This document shows, in pieces, positions 35,826 to 45,350 of a stretch of DNA of 64,000 nt (its first letter is position 1; each line of letters opens with the position of its first letter). The DNA comes from Nocardia veterana NBRC 100344. GTDB taxonomy: Bacteria; Actinomycetota; Actinomycetes; Mycobacteriales; Mycobacteriaceae. The stretch spans positions 1 to 64,000 of the forward strand of contig NZ_BAGM01000052.1 of assembly GCF_000308855.1 (NCBI RefSeq), given 5' to 3'. A program made the translations under genes and the position numbers. The notes beneath the pieces were generated by a model, which was given only the letters and a program-made list of their open reading frames with translations, ran no database searches and was not told the DNA's origin.

Positions 35826-37844
35826 GTGAGTCCCATCGGCAGCGACGACGCGACCCTGGACAGACGGCTCGCCAAACTCGACGAAGCGACCCGAACCCTC
35901 GCCGCCACCAGCGATTTCGGTAAGCAGGTCACGGTGGCGAGAGTGCTGGGCGCGTTGCGGAAAGTGCTGCCGTTGCCCGGCGGCTGCGCGGCCGTACGGG
36001 CGCGGGCGCGGGAACTCGAAGCGGCCGGCCTGTTCCGTGGCACCGACTGGGCGCAGCCGCAGATTCTCATTCCCGCGCTCAGCACCGGCTCCCTGCGCAG
36101 CGCGAACGCCGACATCGTCGTGCTGGAGACGGTCAGCGATCTGCGGCTGCTGGCGGTGGCGAAGGGCGAGTACCAGCACGCCGCGATCACCGCCGACCAG
36201 GCGCTCGATCATCTGTCGCAGGTGCTCGCGATGAATCTGGCCCTGCTGTTCGGCCCGCCCAGCGAGGCCGAGCGGGAACAACAGGGACGGATGGCGCAGG
36301 TGTCGCGGGAACTGCTGCACCACCTGGTGGTCGAGATCGGTTACGAGAAGGTGCTCGAGCATCTGGTGGACGAGATCTGGCGGATCCTGCGACAGCGGCC
36401 CATCCAGGTCGATCAGGTGAAGCGAATGATCACCCAGATCGCCGTCGCCCGGGCCGATCCGGATATCGACCTGGGCGCCGGCGCGTTGGGCGCCGACCGG
36501 CTGATCAGCAGCCTCTACGGCACCACCGACGCCTGCCGGGAGGATCCGGGCGTCGAGGTCTACCGCACCCGGCTCGAGTCCATGGACGACAGCGCACTGC
36601 AGTACGAGGCAACGGGTTTCGCGCGCTCGATGCACGACACCGGACTGGTGTCGCCGTATCACGCGGTGCTGCTGCGCTATCTGCTGAGCCGAGGGGAGTA
36701 TCTGCTCGGTGAGGCGCTGGGCCTGTCCAGCACCGGGCGCGATTGTCTGCTCTGCTATCACGAGCTGGTGCGCGCGCTGATCGAGCAGGCGGTGCACATC
36801 GACACCGCGCAGAGCATCTACGGTCTCGCACTGCTGCTCGAACGCGGGATCCTGTACCAACCACCGGTGGCGCCGGCGCTGTGGCGGGCATTGGCGCTGC
36901 CGCTGTCGGCCACCGCCCGGCGGCGCTTGACCGAGGTGTTCGGGACGGCACCCGATCCGCGCAACCGGCTGCTGGCGGGAATTCTGTCCATCCTGGGACA
37001 GCCGCTGGGCGTGGGGCAGGGGGACAATCCCACCTGCCAGTCCGCCCGGGCGCTGTCGATGTGGGCGTACAACGATCCGGATTATCTGTTGCAGACGGTG
37101 GCCTGGGCCGCCCGCGACGACGAGATCGTGATGCACTTCGAGGGACAGCCGATTTCCTCTCGCGAGGCCTCGGCCGGGGTCGCGACCACCCTGCCGCTCG
37201 ATCTGGACCCGGTCTCGCTGCTGGTGGTCCCGCATCTGGACCGCATCTACGCCGAGATGGGGCGGCGCTGCGCGGGACGCGAGGGCGATCCGCATCGGTG
37301 GGTCAATCCGGAATTCCACGGCTGGTGGTCGGGCCGCGGGTTCCGCATCAATGTCGACGTGGCCAGCGGTCGCCTCATCGATCTGGACGAGTTCCTCCGG
37401 CACTTCTACGCCAGCTACCACCCGTTCTACAACGGCAATCAGCCGTTGATCCACCCGCAGCCCGCCGGCGTCGCCGTCACCGACAGCGCCGCTCGGTTCG
37501 TGGGCTGGCATGCCATCACGGTGCTGCGGGTGAACCTGGACCCGCAGGACGTCATGCGGGTGTATTTCTACAACCCCAACAACGACAGCGGCCAGGACTG
37601 GGGGGACGGCGTGGTCGTGGGCACCGCCGGACACGGGGAGCGGTTCGGCGAGGGGTCGCTGCCGTTCGAGCAGTTCGCCTCACGGCTCTACATCTTCCAC
37701 TTCGATCCGCTCGAGCGCGGCGAACTCGCGTCGGTCGACCGCGCGGAGCTGGATCGCGTGGTCGGCTACATTCATCGCAGTTGGGGCGCGGACCGGCTCC
37801 CGGAGCCGGCGGTCACCGATCCGAGCGGGGACGGGTCAGCGTGA
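35826..37844 (+). CDS. Large protein with predicted papain-like protease domain
   Basis: A 672-residue protein without an obvious named family. Residues 1-390 are mostly helical. The C-terminal part shows a papain-like arrangement: Gln398, Cys404 (QGDNPTCQSARALSMW), His562 (GWHAITVLRVN) and Asn583 (YFYNPNN). The Gln-to-Cys spacing of six is that of papain, and the Cys begins a predicted helix as expected. A Trp/Asp-rich loop (SGQDWGDG) follows. Start GTG 35826 has GGGAGGG seven bases upstream. No signal peptide is present. It shares a transcript with the ATP-grasp gene. A peptide or isopeptide hydrolase or transferase is inferred. It overlaps the facing phosphatase gene by 32 bases. Confidence 0.75.
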   Translation: MSPIGSDDATLDRRLAKLDEATRTLAATSDFGKQVTVARVLGALRKVLPLPGGCAAVRARARELEAAGLFRGTDWAQPQILIPALSTGSLRSANADIVVLETVSDLRLLAVAKGEYQHAAITADQALDHLSQVLAMNLALLFGPPSEAEREQQGRMAQVSRELLHHLVVEIGYEKVLEHLVDEIWRILRQRPIQVDQVKRMITQIAVARADPDIDLGAGALGADRLISSLYGTTDACREDPGVEVYRTRLESMDDSALQYEATGFARSMHDTGLVSPYHAVLLRYLLSRGEYLLGEALGLSSTGRDCLLCYHELVRALIEQAVHIDTAQSIYGLALLLERGILYQPPVAPALWRALALPLSATARRRLTEVFGTAPDPRNRLLAGILSILGQPLGVGQGDNPTCQSARALSMWAYNDPDYLLQTVAWAARDDEIVMHFEGQPISSREASAGVATTLPLDLDPVSLLVVPHLDRIYAEMGRRCAGREGDPHRWVNPEFHGWWSGRGFRINVDVASGRLIDLDEFLRHFYASYHPFYNGNQPLIHPQPAGVAVTDSAARFVGWHAITVLRVNLDPQDVMRVYFYNPNNDSGQDWGDGVVVGTAGHGERFGEGSLPFEQFASRLYIFHFDPLERGELASVDRAELDRVVGYIHRSWGADRLPEPAVTDPSGDGSA

Positions 37845-39549
37845 ACGCGTCGACCACCTTCAATTCGCCGGGCCCGTTGAGCGCGTAGTAGGTGGCGCTG
37901 ATCGTCGTGTTCCCGCCCGGCGTGCCCGGATCGACGTCGAAGGCGCAGAAGCCGTACGGATTCTCCGGGTCCTTGAACGCCGACCACGCCGCCTGCTCCA
38001 TCACGTAGATCGGCGTCTTCCTCCCGGTGACCGGATCCGGGGCGCCGACGCCGGTGATCACCCGGCCCTGCCGATCGGGGAAGAACAGGGTGTTGGACGG
38101 GGCCGAGGTGCCGCCGCCGCCGATCACCACATGGACGGTGCCCCGGGTGGTGTCGATGATCTCGGTCGGACGGCCGGTGGCCGTCGCCGGGCCCAGTTCG
38201 ACCGCGTTCGGCACCGGGTTCGGGGTGAGCGTATCGGTGCCCAGCACGCCCCGAACGGGATAGGAACGCTCGTAATGGTGTTCGTGTCCGCACAGCACGA
38301 GATCGACCTGATAGCGGTCGAACAACGGCAACCACTGCTCCCGGATCGCTCGGTCGGAACCGTTGGCCCGGTCGGCGGAGGAGATTGCGGTCTGATGCAT
38401 GAAGACCACGATCCAGTCGATGTCGCGATCGGTGCGGGCCGCCGCCAATTCCGTTTCCAGCCAGCGCTTCTGCGCGCCACCGGAATAACCGCGGACATAG
38501 CTGTTGCCGCCGTCCTGGTAACAGATGTCGTCGTTGGCCAGGGCGATCACCCGCACCCCGCCCACCGTGAACGCGTACCACAGGCCGCGGGCGAAATCCT
38601 CGGCGCCGTTGTCCGGCACCGTGAAATAGGTTTGGAAGGCGGCATATCCGATCGGACCGTTGCCGCGTTCGTTCTCGTGGTTGCCGGGCGCGGGCATCCA
38701 GGGGCGGTGCCGGGCGGAGCGAGAGTTGTTGGCCCACCAGTCGTTCCAGGTGCGGATCCGGTCGGTGGCGAGATTGGCGTAGCAGAGGTCGCCGTTGACC
38801 AGGTTGAACAGCGGGGCGAGCCGTTCGATCCCGGCGGTGACGTCCCCGGCGAACGGTGAGCCCAGGTTGTCGTTGACGTAGCGGCCGTTGTCGAGCCGGC
38901 CGAGTGTGGGCGTGCCCTGATCGCCGAAGCTGGTGAAGCGGAACGCCGCGCGGCCCGCCGGCGCGGTGCGCAGCGTGCCGAATTCGCTTGTCGCGCCGTC
39001 GTGTCCGGCCGCGTAGACGTAATCGGTGGCCGGGGTGAGTCCCGTCAGCACCGCATGGTGGGTGTAGACCTCCCGGCCCGAGGCGGCATCCCGATACACC
39101 CGCGTGCGCGCCGCAACCGTACTGCCGAATCCGGCGGACGCCGGACCGAATCGGACCACCGGATTGCGCACCGAACCACTGCTGTGCCAGCTCACCACGG
39201 CTTCCCGCGCGGCATCCGAGCCGAACTGCAGATGCAGGCCGGTGACCGGGGGTGCGGCCACCCGGCCGGGGCCCACCACCAGATCCGGTGCGACCGAACG
39301 CAGGTCGTGCGCGCCGGCGGAACCGTCGTCGTGGACCGCGGCCGTGGCACCCGCGCCCACGGCCAGTCCGGCGAGCGCCGCCGCTCCGGACGCGCCGAAC
39401 AACCAGCGACGGCTCACGGCCCGGGGCCGCTGGTCGGAAACGTGAACGTCCGTGCTCGCGGGGCCGGTCACCTCCGCGCTGCTGCCCGACGGGCGCGGAT
39501 CCCCTTCGGTTTCGCCCTGATTCGGCTCCGATACGCCGTACTCGCTCAT
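37813..39549 (-). CDS. Secreted purple acid phosphatase-like metallophosphoesterase
   Basis: A 578-residue enzyme. After about 40 polar residues comes a Tat signal (SRRWLFGASGAAALAG). A fibronectin-like N-terminal domain (VVSWHSSGSVRNPVVRFG) precedes the phosphoesterase domain with SFGDQG, VNGDLCYAN, PGNHE, VVFMHQ and GHEHHYER, which supply both metal ions. It resembles mycobacterial Rv2577. It should hydrolyse phosphomonoesters outside the cell. The last 32 bases overlap the end of the facing papain-like gene. ATG 39549. Confidence 0.9.
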   Translation of the reverse strand: MSEYGVSEPNQGETEGDPRPSGSSAEVTGPASTDVHVSDQRPRAVSRRWLFGASGAAALAGLAVGAGATAAVHDDGSAGAHDLRSVAPDLVVGPGRVAAPPVTGLHLQFGSDAAREAVVSWHSSGSVRNPVVRFGPASAGFGSTVAARTRVYRDAASGREVYTHHAVLTGLTPATDYVYAAGHDGATSEFGTLRTAPAGRAAFRFTSFGDQGTPTLGRLDNGRYVNDNLGSPFAGDVTAGIERLAPLFNLVNGDLCYANLATDRIRTWNDWWANNSRSARHRPWMPAPGNHENERGNGPIGYAAFQTYFTVPDNGAEDFARGLWYAFTVGGVRVIALANDDICYQDGGNSYVRGYSGGAQKRWLETELAAARTDRDIDWIVVFMHQTAISSADRANGSDRAIREQWLPLFDRYQVDLVLCGHEHHYERSYPVRGVLGTDTLTPNPVPNAVELGPATATGRPTEIIDTTRGTVHVVIGGGGTSAPSNTLFFPDRQGRVITGVGAPDPVTGRKTPIYVMEQAAWSAFKDPENPYGFCAFDVDPGTPGGNTTISATYYALNGPGELKVVDAFTLTRPRSDR

Positions 39550-39636
39550 GCCCTCAGCTAACCCGGTCCGGGTTCAGGAAGTGGGACAGGGTGGCCAACG
39601 CGAGGTGAATCGCCGGACCGGCGGCGCCGGGGACCG

Positions 39637-39906
39637 TCAACCGCGCGCCGCGATGCGGGCCCGGACCTCCGGCCGCCGCAGCGGCGGCACCGTCTTCGGT
39701 GGCACCTTGCGGTCGGGGAGGGTGGCCAGCAGGCGCGTGGTGGCGGCCGCGATCTCGGCCACCGCCTCGTCCACGGCGGGACGCATCCCGGCGGAGATAC
39801 TGGTCAGCCCGCCGACCTTCCGGACGTACTGCAGGGCGGCCGCCTCGATCTCCTCGGGCGTGGCCGCCGGTTCGAGCCCGCGCAGGGCGGTGATGTTTCG
39901 GCACAT
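39637..39906 (-). CDS. DUF2277 family protein
   Basis: An 89-residue protein with the family opening MCRNITALRG and the helix LEPAATPEEIEAAALQYVRKVGG, followed by a second helix and a basic tail. ATG 39906 was chosen on that motif rather than the longer frame. DUF2277 proteins are small, soluble, common in actinobacteria and of unknown function. It lies 54 bases downstream of asnB on the same strand and may be co-transcribed with it. Confidence 0.85.
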   Translation of the reverse strand: MCRNITALRGLEPAATPEEIEAAALQYVRKVGGLTSISAGMRPAVDEAVAEIAAATTRLLATLPDRKVPPKTVPPLRRPEVRARIAARG

Positions 39907-39960
39907 GCCTACGAGGCTAGGCCTTTGCCGCGACCGGCGCGGGACTCGCGGCACATGCGC

Positions 39961-41886
39961 CTACAGCCGCACCGGATACGTCGGCTCCTGAATCGTCGGC
40001 TTGATCCGGTCCTCGACGAAGATGCCGTGCCAGATCATGAACACCAGCAGGGTCCACAGGCGGCGGCTGTGATCGCCGTTGCCCGCCCGATGCGCCTCCA
40101 GCATCGCCTTGATCGCGGCCTTGTCCAGCAGGTGGTCGGTCTGCGATTCGGCGATCTGGGTGGCCGCCCAGTCGTAGAGTTCCGGGCCGCGCAGCCAGTG
40201 CCGCAGCGGGACCGGAAAGCCCAGCTTGGGGCGGTGCAGCACATGCGCCGGCACGATTGTCTCCAGCGCGCGCCGCAGCGCGTACTTGGTGGTCTCCTTG
40301 GTGATCTTCTGCTGGTACGGGATCTGCTCGGCGACCGCGAACACCTCCGAATCCAGGAACGGCACCCGCAGTTCCAGCGAATTCGCCATCGTCATCTTGT
40401 CGGCCTTGACCAGGATGTCGCCACGCAACCAGGTGAACAGGTCGAGGTGCTGCATCCGCGCCACCGGATCCCAGCCGCGCGATTGCGCGTAGATCGGCGC
40501 GGTCACGTCCCGATGGGTCCACTCCGGCCGGAAGTCGCGCAGGACCGCACGCAGCTGGGCGTCGTTGAAGCTGCGGGCATTGCCGTAGTAGCGCTCCTCC
40601 AGGCTCAGCGACCCGCGGTGCAGCAGGCTCTTGCCGCGGGTGCCGTCGGGGATCCGATCCGAGAGTTTGCCCGCCAGCCGCCGCACCCCCTTCGGCAGAT
40701 ATTCGAAGGGTTTGAGCGACAACGGCTCCCGATAGATGGTGTAGCCGCCGAACAATTCGTCCGAACCCTCACCCGAGAGCACCACCTTGACGTGCTTGCG
40801 GGCCTCCTGGGCGACGAAATACAGGGGCACCAGCGCCGGATCGGCCACCGGATCGTCGAGGTACCAGACGATTTCGGGGATCGCGCCGGCGAACTCCTCC
40901 GGGCTGACGGTCCGGATGAAATGCTTCGCGCCGATCGCCTCGGCGGTCTCGGCCGCCACATCGGCCTCCGAATAACCCTCCCGTTCGAAGGCGGAGGTGA
41001 AGGTCAGCAGGTTCGGATTGTGCCGGATGGCCAGGGCCGCGATCGCGGTCGAGTCGATGCCTCCGGACAGGAACGCGCCGACGGTGACATCGGCCCGCAT
41101 GTGCTTGGCGACCGAATCCTCGAGCACGGCCGCGATCTCGCGGTAGCGGGCCTCCTCGGATCCGGCCGCGAACGGGCGCACCCGGAAGTCCGGACGGAAG
41201 TAGCGGGTCACCTCCGGTTCGCCGCCGGGGCGCAGGACCGCGTAGCACCCGGACTCGAGGCGGCGGATGTTCGCGTGCAGCGATTCCGGCTCGGGCACGT
41301 ACTGCAGCACGGTGTAGTGCTCGAGCGCGCGCGGATCCAGCTCGTCGGACAGCTGCAACGCCGGCAGCAGTTCCAGCAGGCTCTTCTTCTCGCTGGCGTA
41401 GGCGGTACCACCCGGGCCGGTGGCCAGGAACAGCGGCTTGATGCCGAACGGGTCGCGGGCCAGTACCAGCTGCCGCGTTTCGGTGTCCCAGATCGCGAAG
41501 GCGAACATCCCGCGCAGCTTGGAGATGGCCGCGGTGCCCCAGTGGTGATAGGCCGCGACGATCGCCTCGCCGTCGCCCTCGGTGCGGAACTGCGCGCCGA
41601 ATTCCTCGCGGAGCTGCGCGCGCAACTCCAGGTAGTTGTAGATCTCACCGTTGAACGCCAGCGCATAACGCTGCGGACTCTCCGGCGGACCCCAGCGCAG
41701 CGGCTGATGCGAATGCTCGATATCGATGATCGACAGCCGGTTGAAGCCCAGGATGATGTGCTCGTCGTGCCAGGTACCTCGCTCGTCCGGGCCGCGATGG
41801 CGCCCGCACTGCAAGGCGTCGTACACCTGCTGCACGACGGAGTCGGTGGCCACATCGGCGGTCAGAAATCCCAGCAGTCCACACAC
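39961..41886 (-). CDS. asnB: Glutamine-hydrolysing asparagine synthetase
   Basis: A 641-residue enzyme that makes asparagine from aspartate, glutamine and ATP. The nucleophile is Cys2 (MCGLLGF); the glutaminase domain has RHRGPDERG and FNGEIYNY. The synthetase domain has the pyrophosphate loop FLSGGIDSTAIAAL near residue 275 and SGEGSDELFGGY near 365. The GTG start is fixed by the required Cys2. Length matches mycobacterial AsnB (Rv2201). It is divergent from ctaC, the arrangement seen in mycobacteria. Confidence 0.95.
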   Translation of the reverse strand: MCGLLGFLTADVATDSVVQQVYDALQCGRHRGPDERGTWHDEHIILGFNRLSIIDIEHSHQPLRWGPPESPQRYALAFNGEIYNYLELRAQLREEFGAQFRTEGDGEAIVAAYHHWGTAAISKLRGMFAFAIWDTETRQLVLARDPFGIKPLFLATGPGGTAYASEKKSLLELLPALQLSDELDPRALEHYTVLQYVPEPESLHANIRRLESGCYAVLRPGGEPEVTRYFRPDFRVRPFAAGSEEARYREIAAVLEDSVAKHMRADVTVGAFLSGGIDSTAIAALAIRHNPNLLTFTSAFEREGYSEADVAAETAEAIGAKHFIRTVSPEEFAGAIPEIVWYLDDPVADPALVPLYFVAQEARKHVKVVLSGEGSDELFGGYTIYREPLSLKPFEYLPKGVRRLAGKLSDRIPDGTRGKSLLHRGSLSLEERYYGNARSFNDAQLRAVLRDFRPEWTHRDVTAPIYAQSRGWDPVARMQHLDLFTWLRGDILVKADKMTMANSLELRVPFLDSEVFAVAEQIPYQQKITKETTKYALRRALETIVPAHVLHRPKLGFPVPLRHWLRGPELYDWAATQIAESQTDHLLDKAAIKAMLEAHRAGNGDHSRRLWTLLVFMIWHGIFVEDRIKPTIQEPTYPVRL

Positions 41887-42241
41887 TGCGTCGAGAACCT
41901 CGTTTCCGGATCGGGTACGCGGAGAACATTCGAAACCAGTCCCCGAGTATGCCGCACCGCGGGCCGTGCCGTCGCCTCAGCGCACAGCGGTCCCGCCCGT
42001 CGGCGCCCGCACTCACCCCGGGGCGGAGCGAGGGGGCCGATACACCCGGTGGCCGGTGTGTCGAAAGCGACCCGGGCACAACGCGGGAGCCGGTTTGGTC
42101 TACGCTGCGTAGTACTCGGGAACTCTCGTGGTCGGCCGTGCGTTCTGTGCGGCACACGCAAAGGTCCCGAACGTGCTGAAAACGTGCCGCCCGGCCTCCG
42201 GGCAGCACCGTGTCGGATGGACGACCAGGAAGGCGTTGAGC
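41887..42241. other. 355-base divergent region between asnB and ctaC
   Basis: Holds the promoters of both genes. A short dyad CTACGC-T-GCGTAG lies at 42100-42112. No RNA gene was seen. The ctaC frame is open from 42128 but that part does not look like a signal peptide. Confidence 0.4.
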
Positions 42242-43330
42242 GTGGCGCACAAGGCGAGCGAAGCGATAGGGGCACGACCCGCCCGGGTACGGCGGGGCCG
42301 CATCCTTCGGCGGGCCGGGCTTGCGGTGTCCATGGGGATCACCGTGATGCTCGTCTCGGGCTGCTCGATCGACAATCCCGTGCTTCGGTTCGGCTGGCCC
42401 ACGGGTGTGACCCCGCAGGCGACCCGGATGCGGGAACTGTGGACGTGGTCGGTCGTCGCCGCCCTGGCGATGGGTGTGCTGGTCTGGGGTCTGACGTTCT
42501 GGACCGTGGCCTTCCACCGCAAGAAGAAGACCTCCCCGGAGTTCCCGCGGCAGACCGGGTACAACGTGCCCCTGGAGCTGACCTACACGGCGATTCCGTT
42601 CGTCATCATCGCGGTGCTGTTCTACTTCACCGTGGTCGTGCAGAACTACGTGCACGAGAAGACCTCGAATCCGGACGTGGTCGTGGACGTGACCGCCTTC
42701 CAGTGGAACTGGAAGTTCGGCTACCAGAAGGTCGTCGGCCAGAACGGCCAGGTCTACAACGGTGTCGACGAGACCCGCCAGGCGATGAACGACCAGATCA
42801 AAGAGGAGTACAAGGAGCGGAAGGCCGACGGCCACCCGCAGCCGGGCCCGGTGCACGGTCTGCCCGCCAACGACATCTCCTACCTGCACTACGACAAGGT
42901 CGAGACCGTCGGTTCCTCCGACCAGATCCCGGTGCTGGTGCTGCCGACCAACAAGGTCGTGGAATTCCAGCTGGCCTCCGCCGACGTCATCCACTCCTTC
43001 TGGGTGCCGGAGTTCCTGTTCAAGCGCGACGTGATGCCGAACCCGAAGGAAAACCACTCCGACAACACCTTCCAGATCACCAAGATCGAGCACGAGGGTG
43101 CTTTCGTGGGCCGCTGCGCGGAGATGTGCGGTACCTTCCACTCGATGATGAACTTCGAGGTGCGCGCCGTGACGCCGGAGAAGTTCGACAAGTACATCGC
43201 CGCCCGCGAGGCGGGTAAGACCAATGCCGAGGCGCTGTCGAGCATCGGCGAGTCGCCGGTCGCGACCACCACGCACCCGTTCGACACCCGTCGCACCGCG
43301 CGCGAAGCCAGCCAGGCCGAGAGCAAGTAA
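42242..43330 (+). CDS. ctaC: Cytochrome c oxidase subunit II
   Basis: A 362-residue subunit of the aa3 oxidase that receives electrons at its CuA centre. The lipoprotein-type signal ends in MLVSGC. Two transmembrane helices follow (about residues 68-90 and 112-135). The periplasmic cupredoxin domain has QWNWKFGY, the loop [14 protein letters not shown] and the CuA ligands in [22 protein letters not shown] 42242 follows GGAAGG. As in mycobacteria it is followed at once by ctaF and is divergent from asnB. It is part of the bcc-aa3 supercomplex with ctaE and qcrC at the right end. Confidence 0.96.
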   Translation: MAHKASEAIGARPARVRRGRILRRAGLAVSMGITVMLVSGCSIDNPVLRFGWPTGVTPQATRMRELWTWSVVAALAMGVLVWGLTFWTVAFHRKKKTSPEFPRQTGYNVPLELTYTAIPFVIIAVLFYFTVVVQNYVHEKTSNPDVVVDVTAFQWNWKFGYQKVVGQNGQVYNGVDETRQAMNDQIKEEYKERKADGHPQPGPVHGLPANDISYLHYDKVETVGSSDQIPVLVLPTNKVVEFQLASADVIHSFWVPEFLFKRDVMPNPKENHSDNTFQITKIEHEGAFVGRCAEMCGTFHSMMNFEVRAVTPEKFDKYIAAREAGKTNAEALSSIGESPVATTTHPFDTRRTAREASQAESK

Positions 43331-43343
43331 GGACTGAACTGAC

Positions 43344-43760
43344 ATGAAGGTCGAAGCACGCATCTTCGAGCTGCTCACGGTGTTCTTCATCATCGTGGCA
43401 GTGGTCTACGGATTCTTCACCGGCCAGTCCCGCACCGGCGTCGAGTGGGCGGGTACGACCGCCATCGTGCTGACCGCCGGTCTGACCCTGATCGTCGGCA
43501 CCTACTTCCGCTTCGTGGCGCGCCGCCTGGATCTGCGCCCCGAGGACTACGAGGAGGCCGAGATCGTGGACGGCGCCGGCGACCTGGGCTTCTTCTCGCC
43601 CGGTAGCTTCTGGCCCATCCTGCTGGCCGGTTCCGCCTCGGTCACCGCGATCGGGTTCGCGTTCTTCCAGTACTGGCTGATCGCCATCGGCGTGCTGTGC
43701 GTGCTCGCCTCGGTCGCCGGTCTGGTGTTCGAGTACCACCTCGGACCCGAGAAGCACTGA
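43344..43760 (+). CDS. ctaF: Cytochrome c oxidase subunit IV
   Basis: A 138-residue actinobacterial subunit IV with four hydrophobic helices (about 8-25, 37-54, 90-106 and 108-130) and the family start [15 protein letters not shown]. It is a structural subunit of the aa3 oxidase in the supercomplex. It begins 13 bases after ctaC and ends before a strong terminator, so ctaC and ctaF form a two-gene operon. Confidence 0.95.
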   Translation: MKVEARIFELLTVFFIIVAVVYGFFTGQSRTGVEWAGTTAIVLTAGLTLIVGTYFRFVARRLDLRPEDYEEAEIVDGAGDLGFFSPGSFWPILLAGSASVTAIGFAFFQYWLIAIGVLCVLASVAGLVFEYHLGPEKH

Positions 43761-43773
43761 GCCCCCGAACGAC

Positions 43774-43805
43774 AACGGCGCCCCGGTCTCGACCGGGGCG
43801 CCGTT
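43774..43805 (+). terminator. Rho-independent terminator of ctaC-ctaF
   Basis: AACGGCGCCCCGGT and ACCGGGGCGCCGTT form a 14-bp perfect stem with a CTCG loop, followed on the plus strand by TTT. It lies 13 bases after the ctaF stop codon. Confidence 0.92.
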
Positions 43806-43827
43806 TTTCGTTGCGTCGAAGCGGGGG

Positions 43828-45111
43828 TCACTCCCCGGTGTGATAGCGGCGGGCGCGTTCGGATCGGCAGATGTCGTCGATGCCGGCGGTGACGTCGCGC
43901 AGGAGTTCCGGGGCTCCGGACCGGCCGGTGTAGCTGCCGGTGGGGCGCAGACGGCAGGTGAAGGTGATGAAGCCGTGGTCCTCGCCGGCGGATTCGTGCA
44001 GATACGGCGAGCGCACCCCGTAGGTCATGGCGGAGATGACCGTGAAGGCGCCGCTGCGTTCGCGGTGCTCGGCGAACAGGTCGTGCAGGCGGTGGAAGAC
44101 CGTGCTGTAGCTCGACAGCGGCGCGAACACCGCCACCCGGTAGGCCGGTCCGCGTTCGGAGGAACTGATCACCGTGTCGGCCAGATATTCGGCATCGCGC
44201 AGGGTGAGCACCTTCGGTGCGAACATCAGCGCACCGGCGGCCGCGTTGCGCACCGGCATTCCGGCCCGGCCGCCGGCCGCGGACGCGATGGCGCCCAGCG
44301 ACTTTCGCGCGCGGGTACCCAGTTCGCGGCGGGCGCGCAGCGACGGCGTGGCGGTGGTCGGATGCAGGCTGGACCACTGGCCGAAGCGGACCGTGCCGAG
44401 CTGGATGTTCCCGGTGCCGACCGGGCGGGACACGCGCAGCGGGGCGGTGTCGACCCACCGGCCGACCTGCAGCAGCGCATCGCCCGGGCGGGTGATCTCC
44501 GCGTGCGAATGTTCGACGAAGGTGTCGAAGTCGAGGAAGCGGTGGGCGTCGGAGGTGAGCCAGGTGTGATCCTTGTCGACCTCGATGGCCTGCAGCGTCA
44601 GGGCCGTGATGATGCCGCTGCGGCCGGCCCCGCCGAGGATGCGGCGGAAGCGGTCGGCGTGATGGGTGCGCCCGCAGGTGCCGAATCTGCCCTCGGGATC
44701 GACGTATTCGAGGGCGACCACGTTGTCGCTGAACATGCCGTAGCGATGTGAGGCCGCGCTGAGCCCGCCGACGGCCGCGAAACCGCCGGCCGTGATCTCG
44801 CGATGGTCGCCGACGATCGGCAGGCCCAGGCCGTGCGCGGCCAGGGTGCGGTCGATATCGGACAGCCGTGCACCGGCCTGCACGCGCACCAGACGCGCGT
44901 CCGCGTCCACGGCCTGTACCCGGTTCATCCGGCGCAGCGACAGCACGATGCGGCGGTCGGGCGGGCCGGGTTCGTCGTCGAGCTGCTCGCTGCTGTGCTC
45001 GCCGCCGCGGACGGTCAGCGGTTGCGGTCGTGAATCACGCACTGTGCGAACGACATCCGCGGTGTCGCGGGGCAGATATTCCTCCGGCAGAGCAGCGAGG
45101 GTGGTACTCAT
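43828..45111 (-). CDS. FAD-linked oxidoreductase, lactone oxidase-like
   Basis: A 427-residue flavoprotein of the VAO/PCMH family. The FAD-binding domain shows RPQPLTVRGGEHSSEQ, VQAGARLSDIDRTLAAHGLGLPIVGDHREITAGGFAAVGG... and GGAGRSGIITALTLQ. The C-terminal half is less conserved and may be ALO-like. No signal peptide is present. ATG 45111 was chosen over the 74-codon longer frame. It is convergent with ctaF and probably its own transcription unit. It would oxidise an alcohol or lactone; the substrate is unknown. Confidence 0.82.
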   Translation of the reverse strand: MSTTLAALPEEYLPRDTADVVRTVRDSRPQPLTVRGGEHSSEQLDDEPGPPDRRIVLSLRRMNRVQAVDADARLVRVQAGARLSDIDRTLAAHGLGLPIVGDHREITAGGFAAVGGLSAASHRYGMFSDNVVALEYVDPEGRFGTCGRTHHADRFRRILGGAGRSGIITALTLQAIEVDKDHTWLTSDAHRFLDFDTFVEHSHAEITRPGDALLQVGRWVDTAPLRVSRPVGTGNIQLGTVRFGQWSSLHPTTATPSLRARRELGTRARKSLGAIASAAGGRAGMPVRNAAAGALMFAPKVLTLRDAEYLADTVISSSERGPAYRVAVFAPLSSYSTVFHRLHDLFAEHRERSGAFTVISAMTYGVRSPYLHESAGEDHGFITFTCRLRPTGSYTGRSGAPELLRDVTAGIDDICRSERARRYHTGE

Positions 45112-45350
45112 GGCCTCAAAGCTAACCACAGTAGCGGCGCTACGTCTGCACCGAGATTTGCGCGGCCGGTACCGGGCGGTGACGGCTCGGCGCACCCCGG
45201 GACTTTCCTGGAAACCTCGGCGAAAATGCGGGAAAACCGCCTGATTCGGCGCGGTTTGCACGATCGGTTCGGCATCGATCCGGTGTCCCCCGATGTGACA
45301 TCCGCGATGGGTTCTTGCCCGGACCGGTGGCACGGAGTTGGGTGGAGCCC
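45112..45350. other. Divergent region between flavoprotein and SDR genes
   Basis: A 239-base stretch that should hold two divergent promoters. No repeat or RNA gene was noticed. Confidence 0.3.

Noticed and set aside
35673..37634. A 653-residue minus-strand open frame opposite the papain-like gene
   Set aside because: It mirrors the real gene, is very rich in Gln, His, Arg and Val, and has no ribosome binding site or motif.
39925..43218. A 1097-residue plus-strand open frame across asnB and ctaC
   Set aside because: It is the antisense of asnB running on out of frame into ctaC; high third-position GC removes stop codons. The composition is Arg/Gly/Ala-rich and no family motif is present.
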